Assembly: GCA_964023275.1 (NCBI GenBank)
Contig: OZ029914.1
Span: 10,733,561 to 10,797,560 of the forward strand
Source of the DNA: Norana najaformis
Taxonomy: Eukaryota; Annelida; Clitellata; Crassiclitellata; Hormogastridae
Length of the DNA stretch: 64,000 nucleotides
Direction: 5' to 3'
Shown here: positions 36,802 to 47,533 of the stretch, one piece after another
How positions within the stretch are numbered: the first letter of the stretch is position 1
How the letters are laid out: each line of letters begins with the position of its first letter
Translations under genes and position numbers: made by a program
Notes under the pieces: generated by a model
The model's database searches: none
Told to the model about the DNA's origin: nothing
What the model saw: only the letters and a program-made list of their open reading frames with translations

Positions 36802-37239
36802 TCAACAGAGGTGCTTCCGACCCGAAAAAGTAAAATCACTGTTGAACAGTACAGTCTTCAGGCGCCTGCGGAACATTAAGTGGGGGAGAGAAAGGAGCTC
36901 TAGTCGCAATTCTTGAGGGAGACGATTCCAGCAAGTGGGACCAACATAGGCAAAGCTTCGAGACTGGGCCGCAGCCGTACGCATGCGAGGGACAAACAGG
37001 AGATCTTGAGTGGCCGAGCGAAGGTTGCTTCGGCCCGGCAACGAGGAGACCAAAGTGCAGAAGTCAATGAGGTAAAGGGGAGCAGAGCCAAGAACACAAT
37101 TGCGCATGAGGGAGAGGATCTTAAAGTGGACACGCTGCTGGACGGGGAGCCAGTGAAGAGTGTCACGAATATAAGACGAGATGTGGCCATACTTTGGAAT
37201 GCCCCCTATGAGATGAGCAGCAGAGTAGAGCACAGATAA
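36802..37239 (-). pseudogene. L2/CR1-like LINE C-terminal fragment
   Basis: The minus-strand frame reads SYIRDTLHWLPVQQRVHFKI, then LRSATQDLLFVPRMRT and FAYVGPTCWNRLPQELRLEL and ends RRRLKTVLF. This is the conserved 'LHWLPV..R..FK...LRS.....L.VPR....G.R.F...AP..WN.LP' C-terminus of L2/CR1-type LINEs. One long open frame survives, so it is younger than its neighbours. It sits in the intron between the linker exon and the second CARD exon. Confidence 0.88.
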
Positions 37240-37769
37240 GTGCCTTTAAGAAATTATTTCGTGTCCAGCAACTTTCTCTGTTTCAGTTCAAGTCCATTAT
37301 TTTCGCAAAATAGGGGAGTATAAATGTCTGTGCTGAAAAATATTTATCAGTATTAAACTATTTCAAACCATTAAAGATTATATCAATTTATTTTTACTGA
37401 GGATTATATTCCTCAAAACTCCTCAGTTACTATATTAATTATTTTGCACAAAAAGAGTTATTAAACGAAAACATCCCAGGAATATCTAGCCCAACATGGC
37501 ATTAAACATAGACACATAAAAATAACAGACAAAACTAGACAGCAACAACGATGACTTAAGTTTCTTAATAGTTAGATAGAGAGACAACCAACGGCACATA
37601 ACAAGTGGAAGAATGTAAAGGAAAGATCTAGTAGGCATATACATTGGTATACAAAAAGACCAATGACCAAAGTAGTTGAAAGAATTAAGGTCTGTTTGGT
37701 CCAGTATATAAATTTGATAAACAAAGCATAAACCTGGGTCACAGCCATTTATGGATAGGCTTAATTAGA

Positions 37770-37990
37770 CTAAGCCTGTAGGGATGCGCGACGGTGTAGT
37801 GGTTACTATGCTGAACAAACTTACGGCCTAAGTTTGGGGGTACAATCCTCGCCATAGCAGAAATTTGTTTTGAAACTTTGGTTCCACTTGCGCCTCCTAA
37901 AGAACTCAGCAATAATGAATACACAGATCATACACTAGGTTGGAAGATCTGGGTAGCCGATCTCATAAACTGAGGCCAAGTGAGGCCAAG
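37770..37990 (+). mobile_element. tRNA-derived SINE
   Basis: The head 'gcgacggtgtagtggttact' (A box) with a B-box-like 'gggtacaatcctc' near 37848 is followed by the body 'cagaaatttgttttgaaact', matching the body of the split SINE at 967-1860. This fixes the family from two independent copies. Confidence 0.7.
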
Positions 37991-37994
37991 AACA

Positions 37995-38500
37995 TGTTAA
38001 GCGTCAGTGTAAAGTGCAGAAACACCTATGGAACATGTTTGCAAAAGGAGATTCCATTTTCCGCCCGACGTGCAGGCCTCTATAGTGACAATAATTTACC
38101 TCTTTACCAGCATCGGCAAGATAAGAGGTTCAACGTAGCAGCATAAATAGCGATTTGCATCAGAGCAACGGAGAAATTAGAATTAACACAGAATGAATTG
38201 CCTCACAGCACTAGGATACAGAGGATTCATGATCTTTGTGATATTAGTTCAACGCAAAAATACTCTGTTGTTTTAACTGTGGACATCCATTTGCCTCTTC
38301 GGGATTTACATCGTTATCCTTTTGCTTCATTGATTTGGAACAATTAATTCTTAAGTATGTCAAAAACATCCAAAGAGCAAATACGGAATCCATTTAACCA
38401 CTCGCTTATACATAAGAATTTTTAACTTAGGCTTACCTCATTTTCCTTTTCTTATATAGATACTGTCCAACTACTTACTAATTGAAGAACAAATAAACGT
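37995..38500. other. Intron sequence, no gene seen
   Basis: Lies between the linker exon and the second CARD exon. Nothing beyond short open frames. Confidence 0.5.
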
Positions 38501-38502
38501 AC

Positions 38503-38811
38503 CTTCTGCAGCTTCTTCCAAAATTTTCAGAATATGATCTTGGTTTAATTCCCGAAGAGATTCGATGGTTTGCTTGTAATGCTCAATGCTGCCCTGTCTA
38601 AGTATTTCCAGCATGGCTTCGTTTTTCTCTGAGTTGGTTGGTTTGGACAAAATGAATTCGTGTTGCCTCTTGTTTATCACGCCTTTGAAGTGTAATTTGT
38701 AGCTCAAGTATGATGCGTCCAGACCATCAATCAGGGCTTGACGATTTGAAATTAGCTTTCCGAGTTCATTTTCTGACATTGGCCAGACATCACCATATGC
38801 CTCTTGGTATT
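38503..38811 (-). CDS. Second CARD domain exon
   Basis: A 309-nt phase 1-1 exon (acceptor 'gatgtgtttag', donor 'gtacgt') encoding EYQEAYGDVWPMSENELGKL, then the six-helix CARD: NRQALIDGLDASYLSYKLHF, GVINKRQHEFILSKPTNSEK, NEAMLEILRQGSIEHYKQTI and NQDHILKILEEA. The pattern (R..L...L....L...L...GV+....E.I......+......L..L...G...Y...I..L......+L...L) is the death-fold CARD signature. CARDs pair with one another to build signalling assemblies such as caspase- or MAVS-type platforms. It follows the first CARD directly, with frames joining as DGE-YQEA. Confidence 0.85.
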
Positions 38812-38814
38812 CTA

Positions 38815-40105
38815 AACACATCAACATTTTCTATTTATATTTAGGGTATAAATTTAGTTCCTCGTGAAACATTACAAGTAGCACCGTATTAGATTACAAT
38901 TATGATAATATAAAGATTGTCTACAAAGACGACGCTACTCAATTGTTTTCTGACTAAAGGGCCTGTGGGTGTTTATAATGCTCTCCATCATGATCAAGAG
39001 CAGAGATTTCAAAGTGTATCCTTAAAAATATTAAAGGGTATACTAATTTGTGCGTAAAAACTGGGACAAGGGAATAAAACTGTCGCCCTTTGAAATAAGC
39101 GCTTAGATGGTCCGCCAACAATCTTCAAGCGTCCCTTGAATATTTCTATAGAAATTTTACTTGGAAATGGTATTCATGCGCACACAGCTCGTGATTGCCA
39201 GGAAAGTTAAAATCAAAAACCACAAGCCTGAACTGTTTGTATTTTGGTGTCTTTAGCCCTTTATACAATAAACTACTTAATCAAGGCCAGAGTAAAAGCA
39301 ACTCACTTTGATTTTGAAGGATACCATTTGAAAATATCAATCCGAAAATTGACTTTTAAAGGATTATTTGATTATTATCTGGTAGTGGCCAGCTGTTGAA
39401 ACTGACAGTCACCCAAAACTTTTTAAACAAGACTTATTAGCTTGACTTTTGACCTCAATGGAGTGGTCGAACATGGCTTCAGGCAAATAGAGCAGTGCAG
39501 CCAACCACTGTTTGCAGCCAAAGCAATGGAGACGTTTGTGGACCTACAGCTAGAACTGTACAATGACTGTAGCATCAGGTGCAAAGTCACACCAAGCTCA
39601 ACCAAACTTCAAACAAAAACCATTACGGTAGAATGTCATAGCCGTAGTATCTAAGCATTTATTCGATTGTGGATGTGATGAAAATAACTGTGACTTAGCT
39701 ATGATGGGGATCGAAGTGGGTTAAATTCGGCTACGTGGGCTTTTTAAAATTACGTTTGAATATTTACTTTAACCTAGGGCAGTACCCCATCATTCCCAGA
39801 AACCCCAGCCTCAATTTCGTTCAAGTGAGTAAAAGTAGTCACATTCAAACATAGGTACCAAAGTGCAACTTAAGTGAGGTGCTTTACAACAAAAAATCAC
39901 ATGTCTGGGATGCCAATGCATAGCAAGAAGTGCCATTCACTTTGCTGACAAAACCCGGAGTGAATGTTTTGGTGAAAAGCACAATTGGATGCTGCCCAAG
40001 ATCGATAACAGTATCTGCTTTCCGTTATCGAATTGACAACCATGGTGCAACAATACATTATCACTGCCAATTAGACCAACCTGCTGCATTGTTGTATAAG
40101 TCAGC
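38815..40105. other. Intron between the two CARD exons
   Basis: No repeat partner, RNA gene or additional exon was found. Open frames at 39423-39654 on both strands lack splice borders. Confidence 0.5.
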
Positions 40106-40109
40106 TTAC

Positions 40110-40394
40110 CCCCATCTGAATTCAAGTAGTTGGCCAAATGCATCTGCCTGGCTTCTGCTAGAGCCGCAATCAGTTTGTCGGCCTTGTTTTTGTCAATGAT
40201 GTAATTCAGTAATTTCTGATTTCTGTCTTCGACCGTTGATGGCATAGATCGAATCTGGTGAAACTCCGCCATGGTGAGATCTTTACGGGGGAGCATGACA
40301 TCCAGAAGACCAAAATCTGGATCTATTCTGTCCACCAGGAAGTCCATATGTGCCTTGAGCAGGCTTATTTGCCACTCCTCTTGAATCATGTTTT
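40110..40394 (-). CDS. First CARD domain exon
   Basis: A 285-nt exon, phase 1 at both ends (acceptor 'tctactttaag', donor 'gtaagc'). It encodes ENMIQEEWQISLLKAHMDFL, VDRIDPDFGLLDVMLPRKDL, TMAEFHQIRSMPSTVEDRNQ, KLLNYIIDKNKADKLIAALA and QMHLANYLNSDG. Helix pattern and spacing (L+.H...LV..I.....L.D.L......+...E...I.......+R...LL..I........LI..L.......LA..L) match CARDs of the NOD/RIG-I-like class. It is about 30% shorter in its N-terminal lead than the second CARD exon, and the sequences are clearly diverged from each other. Confidence 0.85.
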
Positions 40395-40551
40395 CTTAAA
40401 GTAGAAAAGAACACGCAGAATTTCCTAAACTGTTGAAAGCTTAAACGTCAAAGCGAATGATCATGAGGAATGTGAGGGCGATGGGCGATGATGAGGACAC
40501 TGATCATGACAACAAAGTGGGTAACCACAAGTCAAGTAACTTATTACTCAC

Positions 40552-40603
40552 CGCTTCTTGTAAGAACAGTATCACTCAGATCCGTCCTTAAACTGTTGTT
40601 TAT
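40552..40603 (-). CDS. Micro-exon before the CARDs
   Basis: A 52-nt exon with strong borders ('accattttcag' acceptor, 'gtgagt' donor). It starts in phase 0, reads INNSLRTDLSDTVLTRS and ends in phase 1, exactly what the CARD exon at 40394 requires. It was found by splice-site reading and is far too short for an open-frame call. Its phase-0 start matches the end of the exon at 43603. Confidence 0.7.
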
Positions 40604-41272
40604 CTGAAAATGGTGAAGAATAAAACATTGCCTTACAAATTAGAGTTTTATAAAGCATTCCTTTAGCACAAAGTATGACAACCTTTTTAAAACGTTATAC
40701 TTGCTCTTTAATAACCCATTTAAAATCCATTAAAAAAATAAGAACATAGTTGGTCCCTACTAGTCAATCAACAAAGTTAATGAAACTCAACGAACGAACG
40801 AGTATCATATTGGTTCCTGTTTCATTACAAACACTGGCCAACAGAAAAAAATTTTTTTCTTGTTGCCTTCGGTTTTAGACCTGTTCTTGGGGTAATTTTG
40901 GGCGCTGATTCAGAAAATGTCATTGGATTGAGTGCATCAGGTCTAGTTTCTGAGATATCGTCGATTTTGTAAAGAAAACCCAGTCCACTCTTTAAACGAT
41001 GTCTTTGGCAAAACTAAAATGTCATAATAAGCTTTATTTATGGCTAATTATAATTCTTGCTGATTCGTATAATGCCTACATCCTTATAATGTAAAATCAG
41101 CATATCTTGCCGCGTGCTGAGATATTGCTGATTGAACGAAATAACTATTCCGTAGCCTACAGCTTACTCAGCACTAAATTCATGGCCTCATTTAGAATTT
41201 ATTTGTGCTTATACAGCGTTTCATGGTTTCGAACTATGTAAATAGATTATGCTGAAGTCAGCATTTATAGCC

Positions 41273-41311
41273 TATATAAACCGCCTCCTGAAAGCTAGAG
41301 CAGCCGCAGTC
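41273..41311 (+). promoter_or_regulatory. Transposase core promoter
   Basis: TATATAAA at 41273-41280 is followed about 30 bp later by CAGTC (41307-41311), an initiator-like start. All three copies keep it. In copy 1 the TATA is at 3384-3390, right at the deletion junction. Confidence 0.55.
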
Positions 41312-41436
41312 GTCTAAGGGCATATTAAGAGTTGGTCGCAAGAACAATCTGTGAATGTGAGCATTAAATAACTACATGTTCTTACTATTTTTTAGGTTAA
41401 TCATTTAATTCCTCAGATGCGAACATCCTTAAGGTT

Positions 41437-43140
41437 ATGGCTACTTCCAGACGGAGCTGCATTAACCATCCAGACATATTCTGCTACATTTGTGGGGAAT
41501 ACACACTAAAAGCAAACAGGAAACCGATTTCTGAGTTTGTAAAAAGAGCATATGTAGGTTATTTTGGTGTCAAACTTGGAGATCAAGATAAGCAATGGGC
41601 TCCTCATACAGTATGCAAAACTTGTATTGAACAATTGCGCCACTGGACAACTGGAAAGAGAAGCTGCCTGAAATTTGGTGTACCGATGGTTTGGAGGGAA
41701 CAGATAAACCACTTCGACGACTGTTACTTTTGTATGGTTAATATCATAGGCATCAATCGAAATAATCGTCACAAGTTGTCTTACCCTGATATACCTTCAG
41801 CCAGGAGACCTGTTCCGCATTCGGATATTGTACCAGTTCCACCTTTTCGCGAACTACCTCAGCTCTCAGACGATGACACTTGCATGTCCAATATCGGACA
41901 AGATGACGAAAGTGAAGAAAGTGGGGGCAGTGACAGTGATTTCCAATCAACTTCACACAGTGAACGTTTTGACCAAAAAGAGTTGAGTGATCTGATCAGG
42001 GACTTAAATCTTTCCAAAGAGTCCTCTGAATTGCTTGCGTCCAGACTAAAGGAAAAGAATGCACTTCAGCCTGGAACGAAAATTACAATTTATAGAAACA
42101 GAGAAAAGGATTTGCTGCCATTCTTTACCGAAGACAACAACCTAGTATTCTGTAATGACATCAGCAACTTATTGAAGAAAATTGGTCTGTCGGATTACAG
42201 CCCAGATGAGTGGCGTCTTTTTATCGACAGTTCAAAACGTAGTCTGAAATGTGTGCTTTTAAATAACGGCAACAAATTTGGTTCTATTCCAATCGGTCAC
42301 TCCACCAGGATGAAAGAAGAGTACAATGCCATCTCTTTAGTACTGGAAAAGATAAAATACAAAGAACATCAATGGGTAATTTGTGTAGACTTGAAGATGG
42401 TAAATTTCCTCCTTGGTCAACAAAGTGGCTACACAAAGTATCCCTGCTTTTTGTGTCTTTGGGACAGTAGAGCCAAGCATGAACATTGGACAAGAAAAGA
42501 TTGGCCTTCGAGGAAAGACATGGTGGTTGGAGCTCAAAATGTAATCAAGGAATCTTTGGTGGCACGAGATAGGATCATACTGCCACCACTACATATAAAG
42601 CTAGGTCTGATGAAACAATTTGTCAGGGCTTTGAATAAAGAAGGTTCATGCTTCGAATACATAGTACACAAGTTACCAGGAATTACAATGGAAAAATTGA
42701 AGGCTGGAATCTTCGATGGTCCACAGATCAGGCAACTTATGAATGACCCACTTTTCATACCATCAATGAATGAAATCGAATCTTGTGCCTGGTCTTCCTT
42801 TGTTCTTGTAACTAAAAATTTTCTTGGCAACAAGAAGGCAGACAATTATGCACAACTAGTAGAGGATATGCTTCTTCATTTCAACAAGCTTGGCTGCAAC
42901 ATGAGCATTTAAGTCCATTATCTCCACAGTCACTTAGATCGCTTTCCAGACAATCTTGGTGACTTCAGCGAAGAGCAAGGTGAAAGATTTCACCAAGACA
43001 TCAAAACAATGGAAAATCGATATCAAGGAAGATGGGATGCACACATGATGGCAGACTATTGCTGGAATATTATGCGCGATTGTTCCGGCAGATGCCACAC
43101 TCGAAAATCGTACAAAAGGAGCTTCTTCGGTGTCGAATGA
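41437..43140 (+). pseudogene. CMC-like transposase, best-preserved copy (one stop)
   Basis: Open for 491 codons from ATG 41437 to a TAA at 42910-42912, where copies 1 and 2 have AAA. The frame then continues to a natural TGA at 43138-43140, about 567 residues in all. N-terminal zinc-ligand pairs are C16-x2-C19, C60-x2-C63 and C96-x2-C99, resembling ZAD-type DNA-binding modules. An acidic Ser-rich linker follows. Candidate DDE residues are D in LFIDSSKRSL, D in VICVDLKMVN, and E in SEEQGERFHQ beyond the stop. YPCFLCLWDS between the second D and the E gives the C-x2-C seen in the CMC group. The catalytic assignment is inferred, not proven. Confidence 0.8.
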
Positions 43141-43252
43141 CTTGAAATTTTTATAACAAACTTGTTCTGTTTGGTATCATATAAGTACAGTTTCAGGTAC
43201 TATCATTTTCTTTTAAGTATTTGTATTATTATGTTTATTTAGTGTATCACAT

Positions 43253-43258
43253 AATAAA
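43253..43258 (+). terminator. Poly(A) signal of the transposon
   Basis: AATAAA lies about 115 bp after the transposase stop and before the right terminus. It is conserved in all three copies (near 5370 in copy 1). Confidence 0.55.
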
Positions 43259-43602
43259 TTGAGCACTACATAATTATAGCTATAGCCTTATGTTTTATGG
43301 GCGAGCAGAGGCAAGGACTGGTATATGGCATAATGTTCTATATCTCGAAAACTAGACCTGCTGGGAGAAAACTGGTGCCTTTTCTGGAATCAGCAGGTCA
43401 AATATACCCAGAAACAGTTCTAACATTTGAGGCAACAAATTATGTGTTGGCCAGTGAAATCAATATCCTCTATTGCAAAGAAACTTGCATATTTCCACTT
43501 CATTCCACTGCGCATCTCAGCCAAAACATTAATCGTTAGGGTGATGTACCATACTAGAACATAGGCAAAAGCCATTCTAATCTGCCATAGGCATATGCTT
43601 AC

Positions 43603-43781
43603 TCTATCTTGTTGCCAAGGAAAAATAGGTGCATTCGCAGAAGTTGAATTTACATCACTGCACTGTTGTGCACTGGCTTGTAATCCCAAAGGACCAGAAG
43701 CATAATTCATCACAGAAAACAAGCTGCTAGTATTTAAGGGTTGTCCAAAACTGGTACTCTGCCCAGATATCCCCTGAAGAC
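43603..43781 (-). CDS. Ser/Gln-rich exon after the 52-residue repeats
   Basis: A 179-nt exon (acceptor 'aaattttttag', donor 'gtaagc') that starts in phase 1 and ends in phase 0. It encodes GLQGISGQSTSFGQPLNTSS, LFSVMNYASGPLGLQASAQQ, CSDVNSTSANAPIFPWQQDR. Rich in Ser, Gln, Asn and Gly, it is likely disordered. It receives the frame from the repeat exon at 45358 and hands phase 0 to the micro-exon at 40603. Confidence 0.7.
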
Positions 43782-44322
43782 CTAAAAAATTTAAAAGAAT
43801 GCAGAACATAATAACATGCTAACAGCAGTCTTACACAATAAACAAGTATGCTGACACAGTCAAATGTTAAAATCCACTGAACAGAATTTACCTTTAGCTT
43901 GAACCAAAGCATCAAATCGATCATACTCTTTAATTTGTAGAAAAGAAGCAAAAACCCAGGCTACCATTTGAGGGAAAGACTCTCAAATTAATGTTACAAC
44001 ACATCAATCATCTATGCAAGCTTGATATTGACTCAAATGCCTCACGCTTGTCTTTCTGCAGTTGATACCTAGACGAAGCCCGTAAACTGATCCTCTCTAA
44101 ACATTGCAGGCACTGAATTCTGTGGACACTTATAACATCACAATCACTCCAAATCATGACGAGACCGAACTGAAAGCATGTTCCCAATGGCATTGCTAAC
44201 ATAAGGTTGTGGCAGCTTCAGAGGGTCACTAGATCGTGTGTTACGAACAGGAACATGACAATCAATAAATGATCGGAGATAGGCAGGTTGCTGGGTATGG
44301 AGAAGTCGGTAGGTAATTATAG

Positions 44323-44595
44323 CTATTTAAAAATCAATGCGTCTCGAAACCGGCAGTGAAGTTGGGAGAGAATGCCAGCAGATGAAAGGTTGAAATTAGG
44401 ACGGACAAGGTGTGCTGCCAAGTTCTGTACTCGCTGTAATTTTCTGATATTATAAGACGGGATATGGAAAAGGATATGATTGCCATAGTCAAGTCTAGAC
44501 TGGACAAGAGCAACGGCGATCGCACCAGCCATATTATCAGTGAGAACCAACCGATGGAGAATCGATTGCGATATCCACATAAGGTGGTGCGGCAC
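44323..44595 (-). pseudogene. LINE fragment in array unit 1 (repeated in each unit)
   Basis: The minus-strand frame holds DNMAGAIAVALVQSRLDYGN, IRKLQRVQNLAAHLVRPNFN and ILSQLHCRF, the L2/CR1 thumb-region text (A..IA.ALV.SRLDYGN....L..L+.L.RVQN.AAR). Equivalent copies are at 46006-46278, 47687-47959 and 49370-49642. The array unit starts at the edge of this fragment, so the LINE was in place before amplification. Confidence 0.85.
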
Positions 44596-44790
44596 GGTAG
44601 CCTATGTGGGGCAAGGTAACCTATTGGAGAGAGTGCTCGGCTTGTAATGCAGAGTACCGGTTCGAAACTTAACTGAGACGGTTACTATGTATGGACCTTC
44701 AGCAAGTTCTTCACTCACAACTGATCGCCGCCATGGATTGATGCTAAGTTATTAGATAGTGGCGCCTAATAAATGCAGAAATAATAAGGT
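44583..44790 (+). mobile_element. tRNA-derived SINE in array unit 1 (repeated in each unit)
   Basis: An A-box-like 'tagcctatgtgg' near 44599 and the B box ggttcgaaac at 44659-44668 lie at tRNA-like spacing, followed by a non-tRNA body ending in A/T-rich repeats. Copies of the B box are at 46340-46349, 48022-48031 and 49705-49714. This family has a different body from the SINEs at 967 and 37770. Confidence 0.65.
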
Positions 44791-45357
44791 TTGATAGAGC
44801 AGAATAACAGTTAAATGCAGAATAGAAGACAATTACAAAACAGAACTAAACTTGCAGAATAAGAGTGAAGAATTTGTCCAGTAAGAGTAAAATGACTTAA
44901 ACCATTAAGTTAAACCAACTTGAACAAATATAAATATACATACTTTAAGATCCATTTCATTGTAATTCAGAAGTTGTGCAATTAAGATAACACTTTACTT
45001 AAACCAACCTCAGAGCTAGATTTTGTCTAGTGCCACAATCTTGCTTTTATTACCAGAACAAAAGGAGAGTCCCCTTAAGTGCAAGCAGATAAAGTATTAA
45101 AACTAAGAATGTCACCATCACCTTTTCTACAAGTTTATAATAATGATACTACTAATAATAGTAGTAATAATTATAATAAAGTCTACAACCGTGTCGGAAT
45201 TTTGAATTGTAGGCCTACCACGGAAAACAGCCCCGAAACCTGGAATTTACTGCTCCTAGCAAATCTTCATATGGAACTCACTAATTCATATTATACTTAA
45301 AATTTCAAACGGCATCAATCAAGCTTCTTTAAAGTGCTGTAAGAAAGATATACCTAC

Positions 45358-45449
45358 CAACAGACATGGGTTGTACAGTTTTTGTTTGATTTCTTAATTC
45401 TTCCATGCCACCCATATCGTTAGCCACGAAACTATTTGCATCGGCATAT
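45358..45449 (-). CDS. Repeat 4, second exon
   Basis: A 92-nt exon between 'tgcag' and 'gtaggt' encoding YADANSFVANDMGGMEELRN then QTKTVQPMSV. It begins in phase 2 and ends in phase 1. Its end hands phase 1 to the Ser/Gln-rich exon at 43781. The translated sequence equals that of the other three second exons. Confidence 0.75.
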
Positions 45450-45788
45450 CTGCAAAAGGTATAACACCTATTGCGTTAAATTAAATGTTTAATTTAATTG
45501 CGCATTGCGTATCGGAGAAAACAGAAGAAAGTCTGCAAGTCGTATGAAGTAAGATAAGGTGAACACTCACTCATCACATGTCTCCATCATTATTAGAGGT
45601 TAATTAAAGGATCAAACATACATGTCACCTTTACTTGTTGGGCTATTTAACCTAATCTAAGGATGTCTATTGAGCCACTGTAATATCAATGGTTACTTCC
45701 TACGGAAGACAATTTCAAATTAACTTTAAGACCAATGAAAACTTTTTGAGACAGCAAAATGAGAAAACACTTCAAAAGACTTTCTTAC

Positions 45789-45852
45789 GTTGTCAGTTCA
45801 CATTTGTTTTCATTGTCAGGTGGATACTTTCTCTTCTTTGGAGGTTTGCATT
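45789..45852 (-). CDS. Repeat 4, first exon (NLS-like)
   Basis: A 64-nt exon with acceptor 'tatttctag' and donor 'gtaag'. It completes the codon left by the preceding phase-1 exon (G+AA) and encodes ECKPPKKRKYPPDNENKCEL, then TT. PPKKRK is a classic monopartite nuclear-localisation pattern. It joins the 92-nt exon in frame, for a total of 156 nt. Confidence 0.75.
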
Positions 45853-47038
45853 CTAGAAATAAGCAAGGTCTTCGACCGTTAATTAATAACGTATTAGTGA
45901 AGCTTTAATGAATCCTTATCACTGTGTAATCAATTTACAAATAAACAATAAATGATCGGAGATAGGCAGGTTGCTGGGTATGGAGAAGTCGGTAGGTAAT
46001 TGTAGTTATTTTAAAACCAATGCGTCTCGAAACCGGCAGTGAAGTTGGGAGAGAATGCCAGCAGATGAAAGGTTGAAATTAGGACGGACAAGGTGTGCTG
46101 CCAAGTTCTGTACTCGCTGTAATTTTCTGATATTATGAGACGGGATATGGAAAAGGATAGGATTGCCATAGTCAAGTCTAGACTGGACAAGAGCAACGGC
46201 GATCGCACCAGTCGTATTATCAGTGAGAACCAACCGATGGAGAATCGATTGCGATATCCACATAAGGTGGTGAGGCACGGTAGCCTATGTGGGGCAAGGT
46301 AACCTATTGGAGAGTGCTCGGCTTGTAATGCAGAGTACCGGTTCGAAACTTAACTGAGACGGTTACTATGTATGGACCTTCAGCAAGTTCTTCACTCACA
46401 ACTGATCGCCGCCATGGATTGATGCTAAGTTATTAGATAGTGGCGCCTAATAAATGCAGAAATAATAAGGTTTGATAGAGCAGAATAACAGTTAAATGCA
46501 GAATAGAAGACAATTACAAAACAGAACTAAACTTGCAGAATAAGAGTGAAGAATTTGTCCAGTAAGAGTAAAATGACTTAAACCATTAAGTTAAACCAAC
46601 TTGAACAAATATAAATATACATACTTTAAGATCCATTTCATTGTAATTCAGAAGTTGTGCAATTAAGATAACACTTTACTTAAACCAACCTCAGAGCTAG
46701 ATTTTGTCTAGTGCCACAATCTTGCTTTTATTACCAGAACAAAAGGAGAGTTCCCTTAAGTGCAAGCAGATAAAGTATTAAAACTAAGAATGTCACCATC
46801 ACCTTTTCTACAAGTTTATAATAATGATACTACCAATAATAGTAGTAATAATTATAATAAAGTCTACAACCGTGTCGGAATTTTGAATTGTAGGCCTACC
46901 ACGGAAAACAGCCCCGCAACCTGGAATTTACTGCTCCTAGCAAATCTTCATATGGAACTCACTAATTCATATTATACTTAAAATTTCAAACGGCATCAAT
47001 CAAGCTTCTTTAAAGTGCTGTAAGAAAGATATACCTAC

Positions 47039-47130
47039 CAACAGACATGGGTTGTACAGTTTTTGTTTGATTTCTTAATTCTTCCATGCCACCCATATCG
47101 TTAGCCACGAAACTATTTGCATCGGCATAT
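47039..47130 (-). CDS. Repeat 3, second exon
   Basis: Identical in translation to the other second exons. Borders are 'tgcag' and 'gtaggt', and its phase-1 end feeds the first exon of the next unit at 45852. Confidence 0.75.
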
Positions 47131-47469
47131 CTGCATAAGGTATAACACCTATTGCGTTAAATTAAATGTTTAATTTAATTGCGCATTGCGTATCGGAGAA
47201 AACAGAAGAAAGTCTGCAAGTCGTATGAAGTAAGATAAGGTGAACACTCACTCATCACATATCTCCATCATTATTAGAGGTTAATTAAAGGATCAAACAT
47301 ACATGTCACCTTTACTTGTTGGGCTATTTAACCTAATCTAAGGATGTCTATTGAGCCACTGTAATATCAATGGTTACTTCCTACGGAAGACAATTTCAAA
47401 TTAACTTTAAGACCAATGAAAACTTTTTGAGACAGCAAAATGAGAAAACACTTCAAAAGACTTTCTTAC

Positions 47470-47533
47470 GTTGTCAGTTCACATTTGTTTTCATTGTCAG
47501 GTGGATACTTTCTCTTCTTTGGAGGTTTGCATT
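47470..47533 (-). CDS. Repeat 3, first exon (NLS-like)
   Basis: Same as the exon at 45789, with identical translation (CKPPKKRKYPPDNENKCELT). Confidence 0.75.

Larger units (their letters stand above)
30585..37760. repeat. Ancient duplication, copy B (with NHL exon)
   Basis: Counterpart of 14555-18750, in the same orientation and order. It is expanded by a second copy of the 34390-34800 repeat, a LINE fragment (36802-37239) and CARD-gene sequence at 36438-36653 that has no equivalent in copy A. Confidence 0.8.
40832..43456 (+). mobile_element. CMC-like DNA transposon, copy 3 (full length)
   Basis: CACTGGCCAACA termini with AAA duplicated on both sides (40829-40831, 43457-43459). It retains the full leader. 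It sits inside an intron of the CARD gene, between the exons at 43603 and 40603, in the opposite orientation. About 2.6 kb of its sequence matches copy 2 almost base for base. Confidence 0.9.

Noticed and set aside
44659-44668. Functional tRNA gene suggested by the B box
   Set aside because: No acceptor stem or cloverleaf pairing, and a SINE-type body follows.
45079-45300. 73-codon plus-strand frame repeated four times (also 46760, 48443, 50126)
   Set aside because: It lies in the intron part of the tandem unit; repetition is due to the array. It has no Kozak context, domain or splice signals.
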